A stretch of 64,000 bases of DNA from the NCBI GenBank assembly GCA_002943765.1, contig PQWQ01000007.1, positions 1,304,501 through 1,368,500 on the forward strand, in the 5' to 3' direction. Of the stretch, positions 38,001 to 43,343 are shown piece by piece. A program made the translations under genes and the position numbers. Source of the DNA: Psoroptes ovis. Taxonomy: Eukaryota > Arthropoda > Arachnida > Sarcoptiformes > Psoroptidae. Position 1 is the first letter of the stretch. Every line of letters starts with the position of its first letter. Below the pieces are notes generated by a model. The model had not been told where the DNA came from and made no database searches. It saw only the letters and a list, made by a program, of their open reading frames with translations.

Positions 38001-38316
38001 ATATAAATATAAATGTTGTGATTGTTGTTGTTGTTGTTGTTTTTGATTTGATTGGTTCATTTGTTAATAATTTTGAACATTCATAATTTGGCATTATTTG
38101 TATCAGCAATAATAATATGATTATATTAATTATTGAATAATAATTAATATTTCGTAATTTTTTCATCGATAATAATAATGGCAACATTTTACATTCATTA
38201 TTATTACGATTATTATTATTATCAATATGATTAATATTATGTCTAAAACGACAATTACGATCAATTAATTGATTTATTAAATCAATTATTTTATATTTAT
38301 TATTACGGTGATTCAT
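11027..38316 (-). CDS. GPR158: GPR158/GPR179-like class C orphan receptor with TE-filled introns
   Basis: Nine exons inferred, all in phase: 38316-36947, 21480-21372, 21237-20904, 13653-13406, 13192-13124, 12928-12541, 12383-12130, 11998-11828, 11620-11027 (1178 aa). Order: hydrophobic leader, possibly used from Met51; a long Asn-rich ectodomain ending in a Cache-like segment (HYQHIGIWSNPYFDCG, WLISYLVPFYG); INLKPLDIDQC; one EGF-like unit (GSYICKCKQGYYYP, residues about 500-525); a Cys-rich neck (PCEPGCRDCDDDRPC); then seven hydrophobic segments at about 650-924. The cytoplasmic tail has MDPEDIR and DNPHISKRRGGRK, both hallmarks of this receptor family, and ends in His/Gln runs. Known relatives couple to RGS proteins at the plasma membrane. 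The first intron (about 15 kb) holds the errantivirus, a LINE and two MITEs; the third (about 7 kb) holds the BEL element. The acceptor at 12929, within an AAT repeat, is the weakest junction. Confidence 0.88.
13654..14292. other. Intron sequence, receptor gene, left of BEL element
   Basis: Intronic, between exon 4 of the receptor and the 5' LTR. A/T-rich simple sequence, including a TTA microsatellite near 14036-14065 and a GATGATGAT stretch (14284-14292) that became the BEL target. Nothing else is recognised. Confidence 0.6.
14293..14677 (+). repeat. BEL element 5' LTR
   Basis: 385 bp, from TGTAATGAG to CACTACA. It differs from the 3' LTR by two substitutions and one A indel, about 99% identity, indicating recent insertion. 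It would hold the element's promoter and polyadenylation signals; AATAAA occurs within it near the TTATTATTAG stretch. Confidence 0.95.
14751..19613 (+). CDS. BEL/Pao Gag-Pol polyprotein (1620 aa, open)
   Basis: One uninterrupted frame encodes all retrotransposition functions. Gag-like region with the DUF1759-type core (about 148-320) after a Gln/Ser/Asn-rich stretch with repeated QSNV units (about 100-130). Zinc knuckles CSFCRQNHPSQNC (370), CTKCAKPGHIARNC (401) and a third CSIC..H (420). Aspartic protease motif LLDPGS (545-550), the Pro variant seen in BEL/Pao. Reverse transcriptase with VLPFGL and YMDD (about 842-878). RNase H with Asp/Glu/Asp near 1030, 1068 and 1097. H2C2 zinc finger near 1278-1316. 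Integrase core with SIDIFGP (D1348), SDNGTSF (D1407) and VTERM (E1448). All catalytic residues are present and no frame break is seen, so this copy may be functional. No env follows. Confidence 0.95.
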   Translation: MEQMNKEMRVFRRKITTAINKRCSFDEAIELHKQMIEMNQKLIDLYEEQDMDMPLEAEQRMDFYTNKIEDYIRKVRSIDHQSAMVQTNVANDQSDLSDNQQNILDQSNVSMDQSNAVNNQQNVSNSQSNVPISSHSRETVAHNNERFKIHDIPKFSGKYIDWYSYKCIAKPIIIDGNLSEIRAKSYLLQTLSDCAKRRISRLINSDASVIEMWNKLDEIYGNKEKLIMECRIEIDKCPNVKHDKDIDALRSIISAAESVLGSIESFENTDFYMEQSMIQIVANKFYYKMSRSLVSKCKTFKEAIERLSAKNEEWERYIRNPIQAIQSQSGIRSTTTILPNRSLTTTTSATLNRTSNRNSNVSMINHQNNCSFCRQNHPSQNCPNLNNVNWIVNKIREYRLCTKCAKPGHIARNCRARLTCSICNYPHFTWLHNIVMNMIQSNNASTTANADNNRVPSSSTMSSAPSASTANVPSNISAIGINNEPSTSNSASVAVINVESTITNSVAMISNNADYQIEIFIGEIQNDLKRPILNGKCKNIDVEVLLDPGSIVSLISSSLIAEEPTFYSTPLEINTPVDNSATQNLTQSINIKFTNGTNSCLVSARIFESNENLIIIGTNQLGKFFHAEPETLSFNTIFGKVKFTSSDVEHSNTACIDGDFVDLSAEENILHQMQEVVQLPNGRYQIKLPFLSEVYPPNNFDSAYKSLRKLQQRLIEKNMYEIYQKQLLEYLTNDHAEITTSKDGYFMTHLEVVRYDSSSTPLRIVFNGSFGRPSLNDYLWKGNARGLNVLPHLLRFRHGKFALVADLSKAFLQIVIHPDHRKFLKFMWLFPNGELGLYQMKVLPFGLVSSPAILTSIIQDILIKNDLKDLLDSVYMDDFLLSSNSSENIVELLEKAQKVFKEAGFILHKIKSNVPELMNDDNVIKVLGVLWDMKNDKLSLKIQEQDLPTTKRQLLSMLNKIFDPMGIIEPWKLNIKIILRDVRSNDWDEHLNEEVINDLIKIMNEYRSLRTLTIPRNIDVHHINLVGFSDASKIAIGYVIFSRQNDELKFLMAKTKIVPNRNYSIIELELIALYELSKAVVDCKNIFKIQSIDLFCDSQVNLSRLKFSPNKCGRRISTTLMKTIKMINELKATVYHISGNLNPADMFSRPSDFNRLKNFYDQKLKFSTMKENKESIPVFQISSINVHNGLIDPEEFEKLKDFSSILQFIEQRYPNLDSNQKMNRIYQYAQRNLQIKNLKVQTMIENGLYKAIFRRNEFMPIIIPKNSNLANILIKDIHENRGHTGIRDTEANISLKYYIPGIHKMVKQHIKYCYDCQKLRKKPIQQPMAKLPEFRKNDLRPFVAMSIDIFGPMKYANGRKFYGLIATCLSTRFIRIQCIDSLTTDETYRGLSIIMYQNGIPNIIYSDNGTSFVALKSKLDKLQSQQELKDIKWLLTPPFAPWYNGVTERMIRTVKQCLNGLNIDVKSFKQVQMLFSQIEAIVNSRPILQDDVRIISPYELIYGRPYYPPNVNFETIEKLCVNSKPSKIYKYLNELKNKFQIMWKHQYLLSLEDNAKQKNIQSQKRRLLIPNEFNKRKDWPLAQVLEVFKDADGIARTVKLNLDGRIFVRALNGLIVLENN
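19612..19627 (+). other. Polypurine tract of BEL element
   Basis: AAAAGCCGGGCGAGAA begins within the polyprotein stop codon and ends directly at the 3' LTR. Position and purine richness fit the plus-strand primer site; two C residues interrupt it. Confidence 0.7.
19628..20013 (+). repeat. BEL element 3' LTR
   Basis: 386 bp, same termini as the 5' copy and one A longer in an A-run. Preceded by the polypurine-like tract and followed by GATGATGAT, matching the left flank. Confidence 0.95.
20014..20903. other. Intron sequence, receptor gene, right of BEL element
   Basis: Intronic. Begins with the GAT repeat that flanks the BEL insertion; otherwise A/T-rich simple sequence, a short CA run near 20442-20450 and CAAA repeats at about 20460-20480. 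No gene seen. Confidence 0.6.
21627..22033 (-). repeat. Errantivirus 3' LTR
   Basis: 407 bp, in element sense from TGTAATAG to CTTATA. Identical by eye to the 5' copy at 28277-28683. The unusual TA terminus, in place of CA, is supported by the TATG duplication immediately outside. Confidence 0.93.
22034..22043 (-). other. Polypurine tract of errantivirus element
   Basis: AGAGGGGAGA in element sense, directly abutting the 3' LTR start TGTAATAG; preceded by a T-run. Supports the LTR boundary at 22033. Confidence 0.85.
22109..23872 (-). CDS. env: Errantivirus integrase C-terminal tail fused in frame to Env
   Basis: 587 codons. Residues about 1-60 resemble the C-terminal module of Ty3/gypsy integrases (LDARFEGPFPVV, then KVHISQVKPK), so they belong to pol. 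Met64 (codon at 23683) is followed by a hydrophobic signal-peptide-like stretch, the likely start of the envelope protein proper, about 524 aa. Env features: a basic RRRKR furin-type cleavage motif at 157-161 followed by a hydrophobic FVGS fusion-peptide-like start, a heptad-like region at about 200-250, many Cys, a C-terminal transmembrane helix at about 524-546, and a short basic cytoplasmic tail. Errantivirus Env proteins mediate membrane fusion in insects. The frame overlaps the end of the preceding pol ORF by 10 nt. Env may be expressed from a spliced mRNA, as in gypsy. Confidence 0.88.
   Translation of the reverse strand: MEIIDEVYVSKGNALNRKKLDARFEGPFPVVDKEGNTMLKIQKKGKLEKVHISQVKPKFHPFNMVLLTSLMLIHLANGKYEPSVADPIVWEKTDHTITKELVNTYYYIRLVNPCSILKRTDRRFECNARYDFWIMETINKNCDKINITYDDFMEENRRRKRFVGSILKGTKFLFENYDKVLHIGQTIAGFVTNWFERKKIKSLKETQRKQQEQIKVLMNSQKEILKEMVDKLDKMGEIQMNNRKTMEDLIDGLHYDLMVGSQMVTISQNLKKFFNELARGIIPIEFELLFPGIVTSEDKYEQWEFVGCDLSSHSDLILEFIQPQPYDELIVYESHPFTLYKQQEDKFCMYEYSGPRYMLYNLEKDCVKRLHLHPHHKKRSESFIINKPTSCQEDDEIEKLWVKKFCETKSKFNQEELQIHYNNKFIFVYCYKQLITIENITSECENKIYKIPQKKEFIAGSFHHRPSVRKTLGNHSFHLYENELIGKNLYSGIYNYSIQTKNIDQLLAEMNNLDEPEEDRFNKWLMLIPTGVCLLIIIAGVLIVILRRIKLTKKKRKILERSQEFIELENQARSQGSNSPEVDDTAV
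23863..25995 (-). CDS. pol: Errantivirus Pol: reverse transcriptase, RNase H, integrase (frame broken at both ends)
   Basis: 710 codons. Starts inside the reverse transcriptase domain: LCVDYRKLNAVT is at the N-terminus, and the preceding RT residues are in the upstream frame. Motifs: RLPFGLKNAP, YIDDIIIFS (RT active site), RNase H with YTDASLKGIGAV, SELECLAIL and VTDHKPLESL, an H2C2 finger (HHEFGH..CEVCNITKK), and an integrase core with HIDTIGG, IADQYP and GIVERVNQ. The annotated Met is probably not a genuine initiator, because functional RT needs the upstream residues. The frame stops at 23863, just before the integrase C-terminal module, which continues in the next frame. Single-base shifts in A-runs at both ends could be sequencing artefacts or real inactivating indels. 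Confidence 0.9.
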   Translation of the reverse strand: MIRKMKEKKTRLCVDYRKLNAVTIVEHYPMPKISDIDERLINSTYFTTLDISQGYYHVMMDPNDRGKTGFVTKYDQYQWKRLPFGLKNAPMIFQRIIWSLIKRNNLHMYCHNYIDDIIIFSRTKKEHLTHLDNVMNVLLKENIKLKLSKCIFGMKSIIFLGHKISEHGIAPCKSNIEAIIKAEPPKNLKDLRGFLGKINYYHKFIPNRAEATYYLTELLKKNQKWEWTENQQKEFENLKNLLIKEPILKLFNPELEIKIYTDASLKGIGAVLKQIHPNEQEYPVAYFSKKLLPYQQRYSASELECLAILEAVEYWHYWLVGQNFTIVTDHKPLESLKKIKKPKTRLFNWALRLSSYQFNIVYRKGVDNQEADYLSRHPIHDLEEMAKAPMIMFTNLWEDTDKIMAIQKNYNPKQLNKCYGKNGIIYRKKKNFEQIFIPKEEAENELRRTHHEFGHIGSVHLYEHYSRRYYTPDIMKIIKKVVQNCEVCNITKKNSYRFGFMGQIGPAKLPFEIIHIDTIGGFQSFGSNKRFLHLAIDAFTRFIWIICSKTQTAKDMINLVKKIQSVTKPKLIIADQYPAIKGTEFKTYLKRNNIGIMFIPRDHPSSNGIVERVNQTICDRIRHKIYETSKGKRTLSWATHAAKAAEEYNKTIHSVTKYSPLFLLTGYDAEKILGPEEVVEARKIAFQNSNLMHEKIRKNMMKQEKNYHWK
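25952..28240 (-). CDS. gag-pro: Errantivirus Gag-protease with N-terminal part of RT
   Basis: 762 codons, starting 37 nt after the 5' LTR. Order: coiled-coil-like N-terminus (about 1-130), capsid-like core (about 160-330), three zinc knuckles (CYFCNNPTHKSIDC, CIRCLEKGHRMKNC, CQICKSGHHEILC), aspartic protease LMIDSGANISFI followed by IIALGRDAM, then the first RT residues ending soon after PIVLVDKKDEG. The zinc knuckles are better preserved than in gypsy of flies, whose Gag lacks them. The frame ends at 25952 because a run of nine A (25976-25968 on the minus strand) leaves the rest of pol in the +1 frame. Confidence 0.9.
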   Translation of the reverse strand: MSTSDVLMKNLQELEKEKPVIRRMITEVFNQINEKTIDAYDLVKKTLELAKRVADYRAKFKASADYGREHGLPFDSEKYELINTDYHQKLDKIYEVADKTKQDIKKINIFEMTIQDDATKAKNEPSKSNITNQQVQQETITMTTEAEPKTMPEKFILKEIEKIKPFSGKFLDFRKFFESLTSLLDLSCLPPQRKIDIIAEKLDGPSRQLINSMGDEDDYEKVKTILREKFYDPYEVVLNIAQQLRSLPKLTNNFDIMGMERILEDIKKTEKLMIKVNINPAYTYQFKRIIYQKLTYEIISKLGCVSETDLSIIIEVLEKEHKLARSRREDQNLFDDFLNCNPIVKTSPQRQNTRSTYCYFCNNPTHKSIDCYAKIPLKTKKNIIWEKNLCIRCLEKGHRMKNCNSKRICQICKSGHHEILCQTPQQDNPRWTNQSNVNRGNYRSITSPQRNMIEYPQQRSNTPRTKVKESYVCETMNTKSNDMKSHVQQNSDTNEQKEMKDTKPDDYEVQTMEDELIGLSNLESNMLHMMMAQTETTDMAKRKDLEEPVVVKAQVNGFEQELMIDSGANISFITPMYVKKLLLKEKPTNENIFTLGANVHIKGICTTTVKIENIEHEVKFYVVPHRKDIIALGRDAMRSFGISITPEDENKWKVKINIGQSKEKDVEDHDIRKLLKRYKDVFAKNKEDIGCIKNEMAQIHLSNEIPITCRPYPCTAMDQEIIDKEIDRLLKMDVIEPSNSPFCFPIVLVDKKDEGKKNKIMC
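28277..28683 (-). repeat. Errantivirus 5' LTR
   Basis: 407 bp, identical by eye to the copy at 21627-22033. It lies upstream of gag-pro in element orientation and is followed outside by the TATG target duplication. Confidence 0.93.
28688..30427. other. Intron sequence between errantivirus and LINE
   Basis: Part of the first intron of the receptor gene. Contains a CA/TA microsatellite near 28763-28786, a CACA run near 29308-29320 and A/T-rich sequence. A patch at about 29630-29700 is less AT-rich, but no frame through it gives a recognisable exon. Confidence 0.55.
30480..31532 (+). CDS. LINE-1st copy ORF1: Gag-like nucleic-acid-binding protein
   Basis: About 350 aa. The frame is open from an upstream ATG at 30408, but that lies in the flanking target DNA. 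The first in-element starts are 30447 and 30480; I prefer 30480 because MSNFSKNVELAQKW begins a helical segment. Ends with CCHC zinc knuckles (CLQCLRFGHPMKYC, CGKCNGEHLSSSC) and a further Cys/His pair, typical of ORF1p of I/R1/Jockey LINEs, which coats element RNA. The stop TAG overlaps the ORF2 start, with the ATG eight nt upstream of the stop's last base triplet. Confidence 0.85.
   Translation: MSNFSKNVELAQKWTKYLDDLSNLHGNTNISKYKQDLATCSVFIQSLITSAQAEISDLKKLSNIQQSSSSSNKPISYSAIVKNETATRKPTEHVCIVEPDNDRIIDSKQTLSCLKGALTSNCIATKGIKLTKVIPIRNKKLIVKCQDKKDCLKLKEEVCNLKCGLKVNIPLKKNPTFQVLGIELDVDDDQVLNYIVQQNNDIKTLLDDDKQILKRVRTKRDRVGTKYMIFEASPLIWQKCIDIGHLFIGYKCCTVKDYLSVTQCLQCLRFGHPMKYCKNKPVCGKCNGEHLSSSCSASTSTSNPVCSNCVYRNNINPHKVVCIKHSVFDKNCNEYKIAVERTKSNIDYGY
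31522..34830 (+). CDS. LINE-1st copy ORF2: endonuclease, reverse transcriptase, RNase H
   Basis: 1102 aa, uninterrupted. APE-type endonuclease at the N-terminus (TQNLQHS, CIQEPHV, TGDFNSHNRVWGG, SGSDHNLISF). RT motifs: SPGYDAISANIIK, FRPISLLPVMGK, SLDISGAFDSA, GVPQGGKLSPLLWN and AYADDCVLI. RNase H near the C-terminus: FTDGSKSED, FQAELLAIRNAL, ITDSMSAIWA, RSHCGSFGNDLAD. The protein stops at LLTGHG, where relatives usually continue into a Cys/His finger. ORF2 ATG (31522) precedes the ORF1 stop (31530-31532), suggesting termination-reinitiation. All visible catalytic motifs are intact. Confidence 0.93.
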   Translation: MDTSESNIKILTQNLQHSHKSTLMFTANAALLNSSLFCIQEPHVSSTITGFPEFNSVYHPDSPKCAIVTSYELFKIDQFTNPNCTCCLVNCSLPFILCSVYFSKNEEISTFMNHLENIEQLVISYSEYPIIITGDFNSHNRVWGGNINDERGHIILDLTCRQNLVILNDGSMTFDNSRYQSDIDLTLVNQHAINHVSNWRVESLASGSDHNLISFSFSSYIPVKSHYLTRKYHTKCIDWSEFNRRIISLSKFNVNVSHLNSKNDIENFVDDLTSAIIEISDECLPKLNTNFSKPKISNELKAKLILLKNLRRRFQRQRCSLNRAIWRDRYIACVKDFKSLLLKSKIDDCENFFSQINRHDVWKKVYQHCKNPTSINHNLKTIQKEDSTWTISIDDTATYLLNKLFPDITNDIDSSIHHLYQNQCTNINDPSITKNEVEIAVNDEKDNKSPGYDAISANIIKRIHFMFPSLLLNIFNKCLLFGVFPKCWKKATVKLIPKNGNNNYKSFRPISLLPVMGKILESIITRRLQHFLITNHCLSSNQFGFLPQKSSIQALNNLVSKISDIRDKNNFGYIVSLDISGAFDSARSDLILYNLRKFSLPANLYTIIVDYFRNRTIELPFFHRSFNKNATGGVPQGGKLSPLLWNILLDDLLKINLPIGCHLQAYADDCVLICEHRYDEIAIMMTNSILKVISDWGSRNGLSFNPSKSKCMNISKRRNSLVTTVHMNDIHIEIVPCIKILGLMIDSKLSWNNHIDYLVSKSMKLFNYIKKKFGPRWGLSYDVLRTIYVRAIEPMIVYACPVWNSILSCRTKCSKLLSLQRRFAVGMIRASRTVSLQASLIIANLIPIDLVIKLRSDVFNIKSDASLRERYEFPVRFEDMIHPSLIQSFFIERIDDELRFCTNFHSCTIFTDGSKSEDLVGCSFVVFNDENCIPNVIQCFRMGAGCSVFQAELLAIRNALVWIVENDIVDVQIITDSMSAIWAIHNIYSYNELVQDIFRVVCNHRGHICLKWTRSHCGSFGNDLADRFAKVAAADLSDVFYTRVSMMTLCQASKLDILNLWNQRWTETADGHTTKLFFPVGSRISINFSPDRDLTRLLTGHG
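35645..35725. mobile_element. Short mariner-like MITE, copy 2 (divergent)
   Basis: 81 bp between TA dinucleotides (35643-35644, 35726-35727). Terminal inverted repeats contain GTTGTCC[GG] and the complementary GGACAAC, with imperfect inner arms (GAAAAGTTTTTGCC against GGCCAGAATTTTCC). Matches the 48660 copy better than the 61195 type, suggesting a second subfamily. Confidence 0.75.
35914..35994. mobile_element. Short mariner-like MITE, copy 3
   Basis: About 81 bp. The left arm has ATTGTCCCATAAGTTCGTGC and the right arm AACTTATGAGACAACCTAA, followed by TA. The left TA is mutated and the inner arms have decayed, so this is an older copy of the 61195-type element. Confidence 0.75.
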
Positions 38317-40158
38317 TATTATTATTATTATAATTATATTTTATACATTAATACATAGATTTAATGGGAATTATAATGAAATTTTTCTATTTATTGAAAT
38401 CATTTTCAATTATTGTCAATTTTGATTGACATTTGTTTGTTTTTTATATTTGATTCATTGATGTAATTTTGATTTGAAAATACATTTGTTCTTTATTTTA
38501 TGAATTTATTCAATTGAATGCAGCGCTAAATTATTCATTTTTCAATTTATGTTGGCATTTTTGTATTGATTTCTTTAACACAATCAATTCGGTTTGCTTT
38601 GAACGCTTTTAATTCATCTAAAAATTTTGAACTTGATCAAAAACTGAAGAAACTTTTATCCATTTTCTCCGATATAATCATAAAACACAAATGTATTCAC
38701 TTCAAAGATTAACACAAGTTCATACAATAAGCATTTAAACAACCAAAAAAAAGGTTTAAACCAAAAAAAAAAAAAAAAAAAAAAAAATGATCAAAATCAG
38801 AATAACAATGTTAAATGTTCATTTAACATATATATTAAAATGTCAGAAACTTTTAAAATTTTCACATAAATTACGCAATAATTGTTCACGAAAACTTTGA
38901 ATTTAATTCAAAATAATTAAAAATAGAAGTAATTCATCAACAATTCATCAACAAATCGATGTTTTTTCGGGATTAAATTCAATTGATTGTATCAATTTAT
39001 TTATTTATTTATTCATTCATTGATTCATTCATTCATTGATTCGTTTGTTTATTTATTTTCATTCATTTATTTGAATGCTTCAATTCATTTATTCAACTAT
39101 TTATTTATTTATTTATTCATTTGAAAAATTGAATATTCAATTGAATTTTGAGCAAAATTTGACAAACAAATTTGTTTTTTCCATTTTTTTGCTCAAATTT
39201 TGAAATCGATGCTGTTTTTGATAATGTTTTCATTTATATTTGTGAATATCATTTCATTCATTTGAATTTTCATTTGACAGAAAACGTTTCATTTCATATT
39301 ATTCAATCTGTTCGGTGCATACACACACACACAAACACATTAATTCATTAAAATATTCATTTGTTTATTTATTTATTTGTTGATTTGATTTGTTTTTTTC
39401 CCATTTTTTTCGCACACCATTTCACACAATCAAATCGAATATACCTAAATCAATAAAGAATCAATCAATGAATTTTGAACGAAAAAACAATGAAATGTTT
39501 CAACGAAGAATTGTTTTTGAAATTCTTTTGGAATTAATCACAGAATAGATTTATTATTTTCACATTTTTTCAATTTTTACCCGAAATTCTCTGATGAATT
39601 TCGGTAAATTCCGGTATTACGGGAGCAAATAAAAAAAAATTCAAATTTTCTTGAATTAAATTGAATCAAGTTTCACCCGATGATGATGATGATGACGGTG
39701 TTGGCGGTTGGTGGCAATGATTGCTTATGGCTATAATTCTCCGAATGATGCTGTCGCTGTTTTTCTAATTGAAAATAAATTGAAATTCTTACATTCACAC
39801 TTATGCAATGTGTGAGTGTGAATGTCATTTAATGTGAATTTCTTATCAAAAGTAATTTCACCGAAATAATATATTTAATCATTCAAAGCAATTTCTGAAT
39901 TTTGTTGGAAACAAAAAAAAAAGAAAAAGAAAAAGATGAAAATTCACCCGAAAAAAATAAAACAATTTGTCGACGACTGTCGTAGCCAATGTTGTCGAAT
40001 TGTCTAAGTGAAATTTTTTTTTTTTGATTTTTGAATTCTGATCGTTGGTTGGTCGGTGATTGCTGACTGCTGATTCGGTTCTGTTTCAAGAAATTCGATT
40101 GACAAAAAAACAAATTTTTCAAACTCACCATGATTCTCTGAACAAATGATTCTCGATG

Positions 40159-40189
<31 letters not shown>

Positions 40190-42984
40190 CCCGAATGATA
40201 TCGTCACCGTTAGACTATAGTCTATCATTGAAATTCAATGATTTTCGTTTTCTGAAAAGCAAAAATTTTTGGTTTCAAATCACTTTTTACCCAAGATATA
40301 CATTGATTCTAATCACTGTTTATGTATGTGTGTGTGTTATATATGTATTTTACAGGAGAAATATATGAAACTTTCCTACGTTGAAAAAATATTCCTTTGA
40401 AAATCATTTGAATATTTTGTTGTCGATGTTGGGTAAAATTTCAAAAATTCAAATTTACAGAAAAAAATTCAGAAAGTAGAAGCAAACCAATCTTGATAAA
40501 TTCGATGAACATCATCCAAATAGAAATGCTAAAATATAAAATCGTATTTCAAAGAAAAAAATGTTCATTGAATCATTGTGAATGAATGAATGAATGAATG
40601 ATGTTTGCATTTGTATTTGTGTGTGTGTGTTCATGATCATTATTATTATTATTATTATTATTATCGTTTATTATATATATCAAGGTAAGAATTTGACGAT
40701 TTAGCGAATTTTCTTTTTTTTTTTTCATTTCAATTCAATTTTTCTTCTTTTGAAATTCTTTGAATTACGACGCCTTTGTTTTGTTTAAAGTAGAATTTGA
40801 TGATGATGATGTTGATGAAGATGATGTTGATGTTTAATGGATGGATGAATATATATCGCATACACCCACAACATGCACTGTGAAACACTGAAAATGTTTA
40901 ATGGAACAAACGAAATTTTCTTCAAAAAAATTTTTCAAATATGTTCCAGGTCTTCTTTTTCTTTGGATGAATGAAACAAATTTTTGAAATTTCTTGTGAA
41001 ATATTGAAAAATGAGAAAATAATGATAAAATCAATAGCAGCGAAATAACAACACTGGTGTAAACACAATAAAAATAAGTGTAAAATTCGTTATTTCGGAT
41101 TCTTTGTATGTGTGTGTGTGTGTGATATTGCCATGTCCCATCATATGTCCCATCATTTGATCTAATTGAATATAGCTGGATACACATTTGTACATTGATA
41201 TATTCGTTGATGATCAACGCATACTAATCGTTGATGGTTATATAGAATAATTGAAGAATAATGTATTACGAAAAACGAAGAAGAAACGATACCCTCGCGA
41301 TACATTCACGTCGACAGACGCTTTGATAAAACGTTGATAATTTTCAAAATCAAAAATTTCCAAGTCGTACGAATTCAGTACCCGAAGCACAATCGGATAA
41401 TGATTCTTGGAATATATTTCACAAGAATTTTCTTGGAAAATTTTGTATATAGAGCAAATGCATTATAATAAACGCAAGCAAATCGAAAGAATCGACTCAA
41501 TAATTCTCTGAGTCAAAAATATAAAATTCTTTTACTTTTCTATTTCTGAAATTAATATTTTCATAAAGCTTCATCATGTATAATTTTCAATTTCTATACA
41601 TTTTCACTTTCAAAAATTCATTCATAGTTTTTGTACCATTACTTCTTCGTATGATCAATGAATAATGAACATGTATTTTGTTTTGTTTTGTAAAACAACA
41701 ACTTGTACTGTTTTTTTTTTGGCGATAAAGAATAATAATTTCTTGAACAAGAACAATCACCACCGCCAGCAAATGGTTCCAATGTTTGAATTTGGTTCCA
41801 TTATGTCGTATACCGTCGTCCATTCAAATTCTGATGACGCATGTTTTATCGATTCTGGTTCAATAATGAAAGAATGAAAATGAAAGATCCTATGGAATTT
41901 GTATGAAGACATAGAACTGATTCATCTATTCATTCTTCATACATTTTCAAATGTACATGAACAATATTTATTTATTCATTTTTCTCAAGAAATTTTTTTT
42001 TACTCGATCCATTCAAGAATATATAATAAAATAGGACCTATTCGTCGCCCCGAAAATAGACCTAAATTGACTTGAATAGGACCACTACTACCATCATCAA
42101 CATCATAGCGGCCGCCACCGCCTCCACCATCACCATCAAGAATTTCAATGATAAAGATGCCGATTTTTTTTTTTGGTGATGTTACTGTTGCCGTTGATGC
42201 TTACGATGATGATAATAATAATAATAATAATAATATTGATGACAATTCCATGGCCATAAACTTAAAATAAACTAAAAATAAACCAGAAATTCAAAACATC
42301 AAAGACCGAAAATAAGACAAGAAAATACTAAGAAAAGAAAAATAATAATTTTAAATCGATTTTTTTTTGTCTTGTTTTTATCGAAGGGGTGTATGGTGTT
42401 TGTTATTGTTGATGTTGTTCGTGTATCTGGTATTATAATGTATCTGGCTTTTTATTTATTTTTGGTGTTGGCAATTTTGCCAATTCTTTCAATGAATTTT
42501 TCCTTGAATTCATTTTTTCCTCGAACAAATGAAAAGTGTTGGTTGGAACTTTTTTTTTTTTTGAATGTTCAGTATTCAATGTTCATCATCACCACTGATT
42601 ATGATTGAATTATTTGTTTGTTCGACGTTGGACATTCACCATCATCATTGATGAGCAAACAAACAAATATTGAATTTTTGATTTTATGAATTTATTGAAT
42701 GAATCAAAGTTAGGCCTTTGAAAAAATGAATATTTTTCTTGATATACATTTTCCTTGATAAATTAAGGCTTGAAGAAAAATTGACTTTGAATAACTTTGA
42801 AGAATGAGACTTGAAGTGAAAATAAAAAAGTTTTCTCTCTCTAAGATAGAATTAGATTCGCTTTGGTTCCTTTTGGTTAAATTTCTGTTAGGTTTACCCA
42901 ATAGATGAATCTTTACCATCATCATCATCATCATCATTATTATCATCATTTTCAATGATGTATCATTATTATTATTATTATTAT
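38317..42984. other. Gene-poor intergenic DNA upstream of the receptor gene
   Basis: Would contain the receptor promoter and any 5' UTR exons. Holds a poly-A run at about 38765-38787, ATTT repeats near 39000-39120, a CA microsatellite at 40159-40187 and TTA/AAT runs. Two patches stand out as less AT-rich: about 41270-41400 and about 42040-42135, the latter with GCGGCCGC. Small ORFs (for example 41665-41877) have no recognisable family and are not called. Confidence 0.55.
40159..40187. repeat. CA dinucleotide microsatellite
   Basis: About 14 uninterrupted CA units. Ordinary simple repeat; the longest pure CA tract in the window. Confidence 0.9.
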
Positions 42985-43343
42985 GATTTTAGCTTTTGTT
43001 GTGTGCACATCGTGCTATTTTCATTAATTTGTTTACATTGTTCTATTAACTTTTAATAAAACAAATTAGTTTCAATATCTTCGGTTAATTACTTAATTAA
43101 AATATTTGTGTTGTCCATTCCACGATCCGTTCTTTGTTCGTTTCATCAAATTCAGAGAAAATTTAAAGAAAAAATAAGATAAAAATTAAAATTAATAAAT
43201 CGTTCAATCAAAACTGTTTTGTTTACACTCATCATCTGCTCTCATTCAAATCGCGCCAAATCCCATCAAAACAACAATTTAGTACCAGTCATCCAATTGT
43301 TTAATTTGTAATTGTTCCTATTTTTGGAACAACTTGTATCGAG

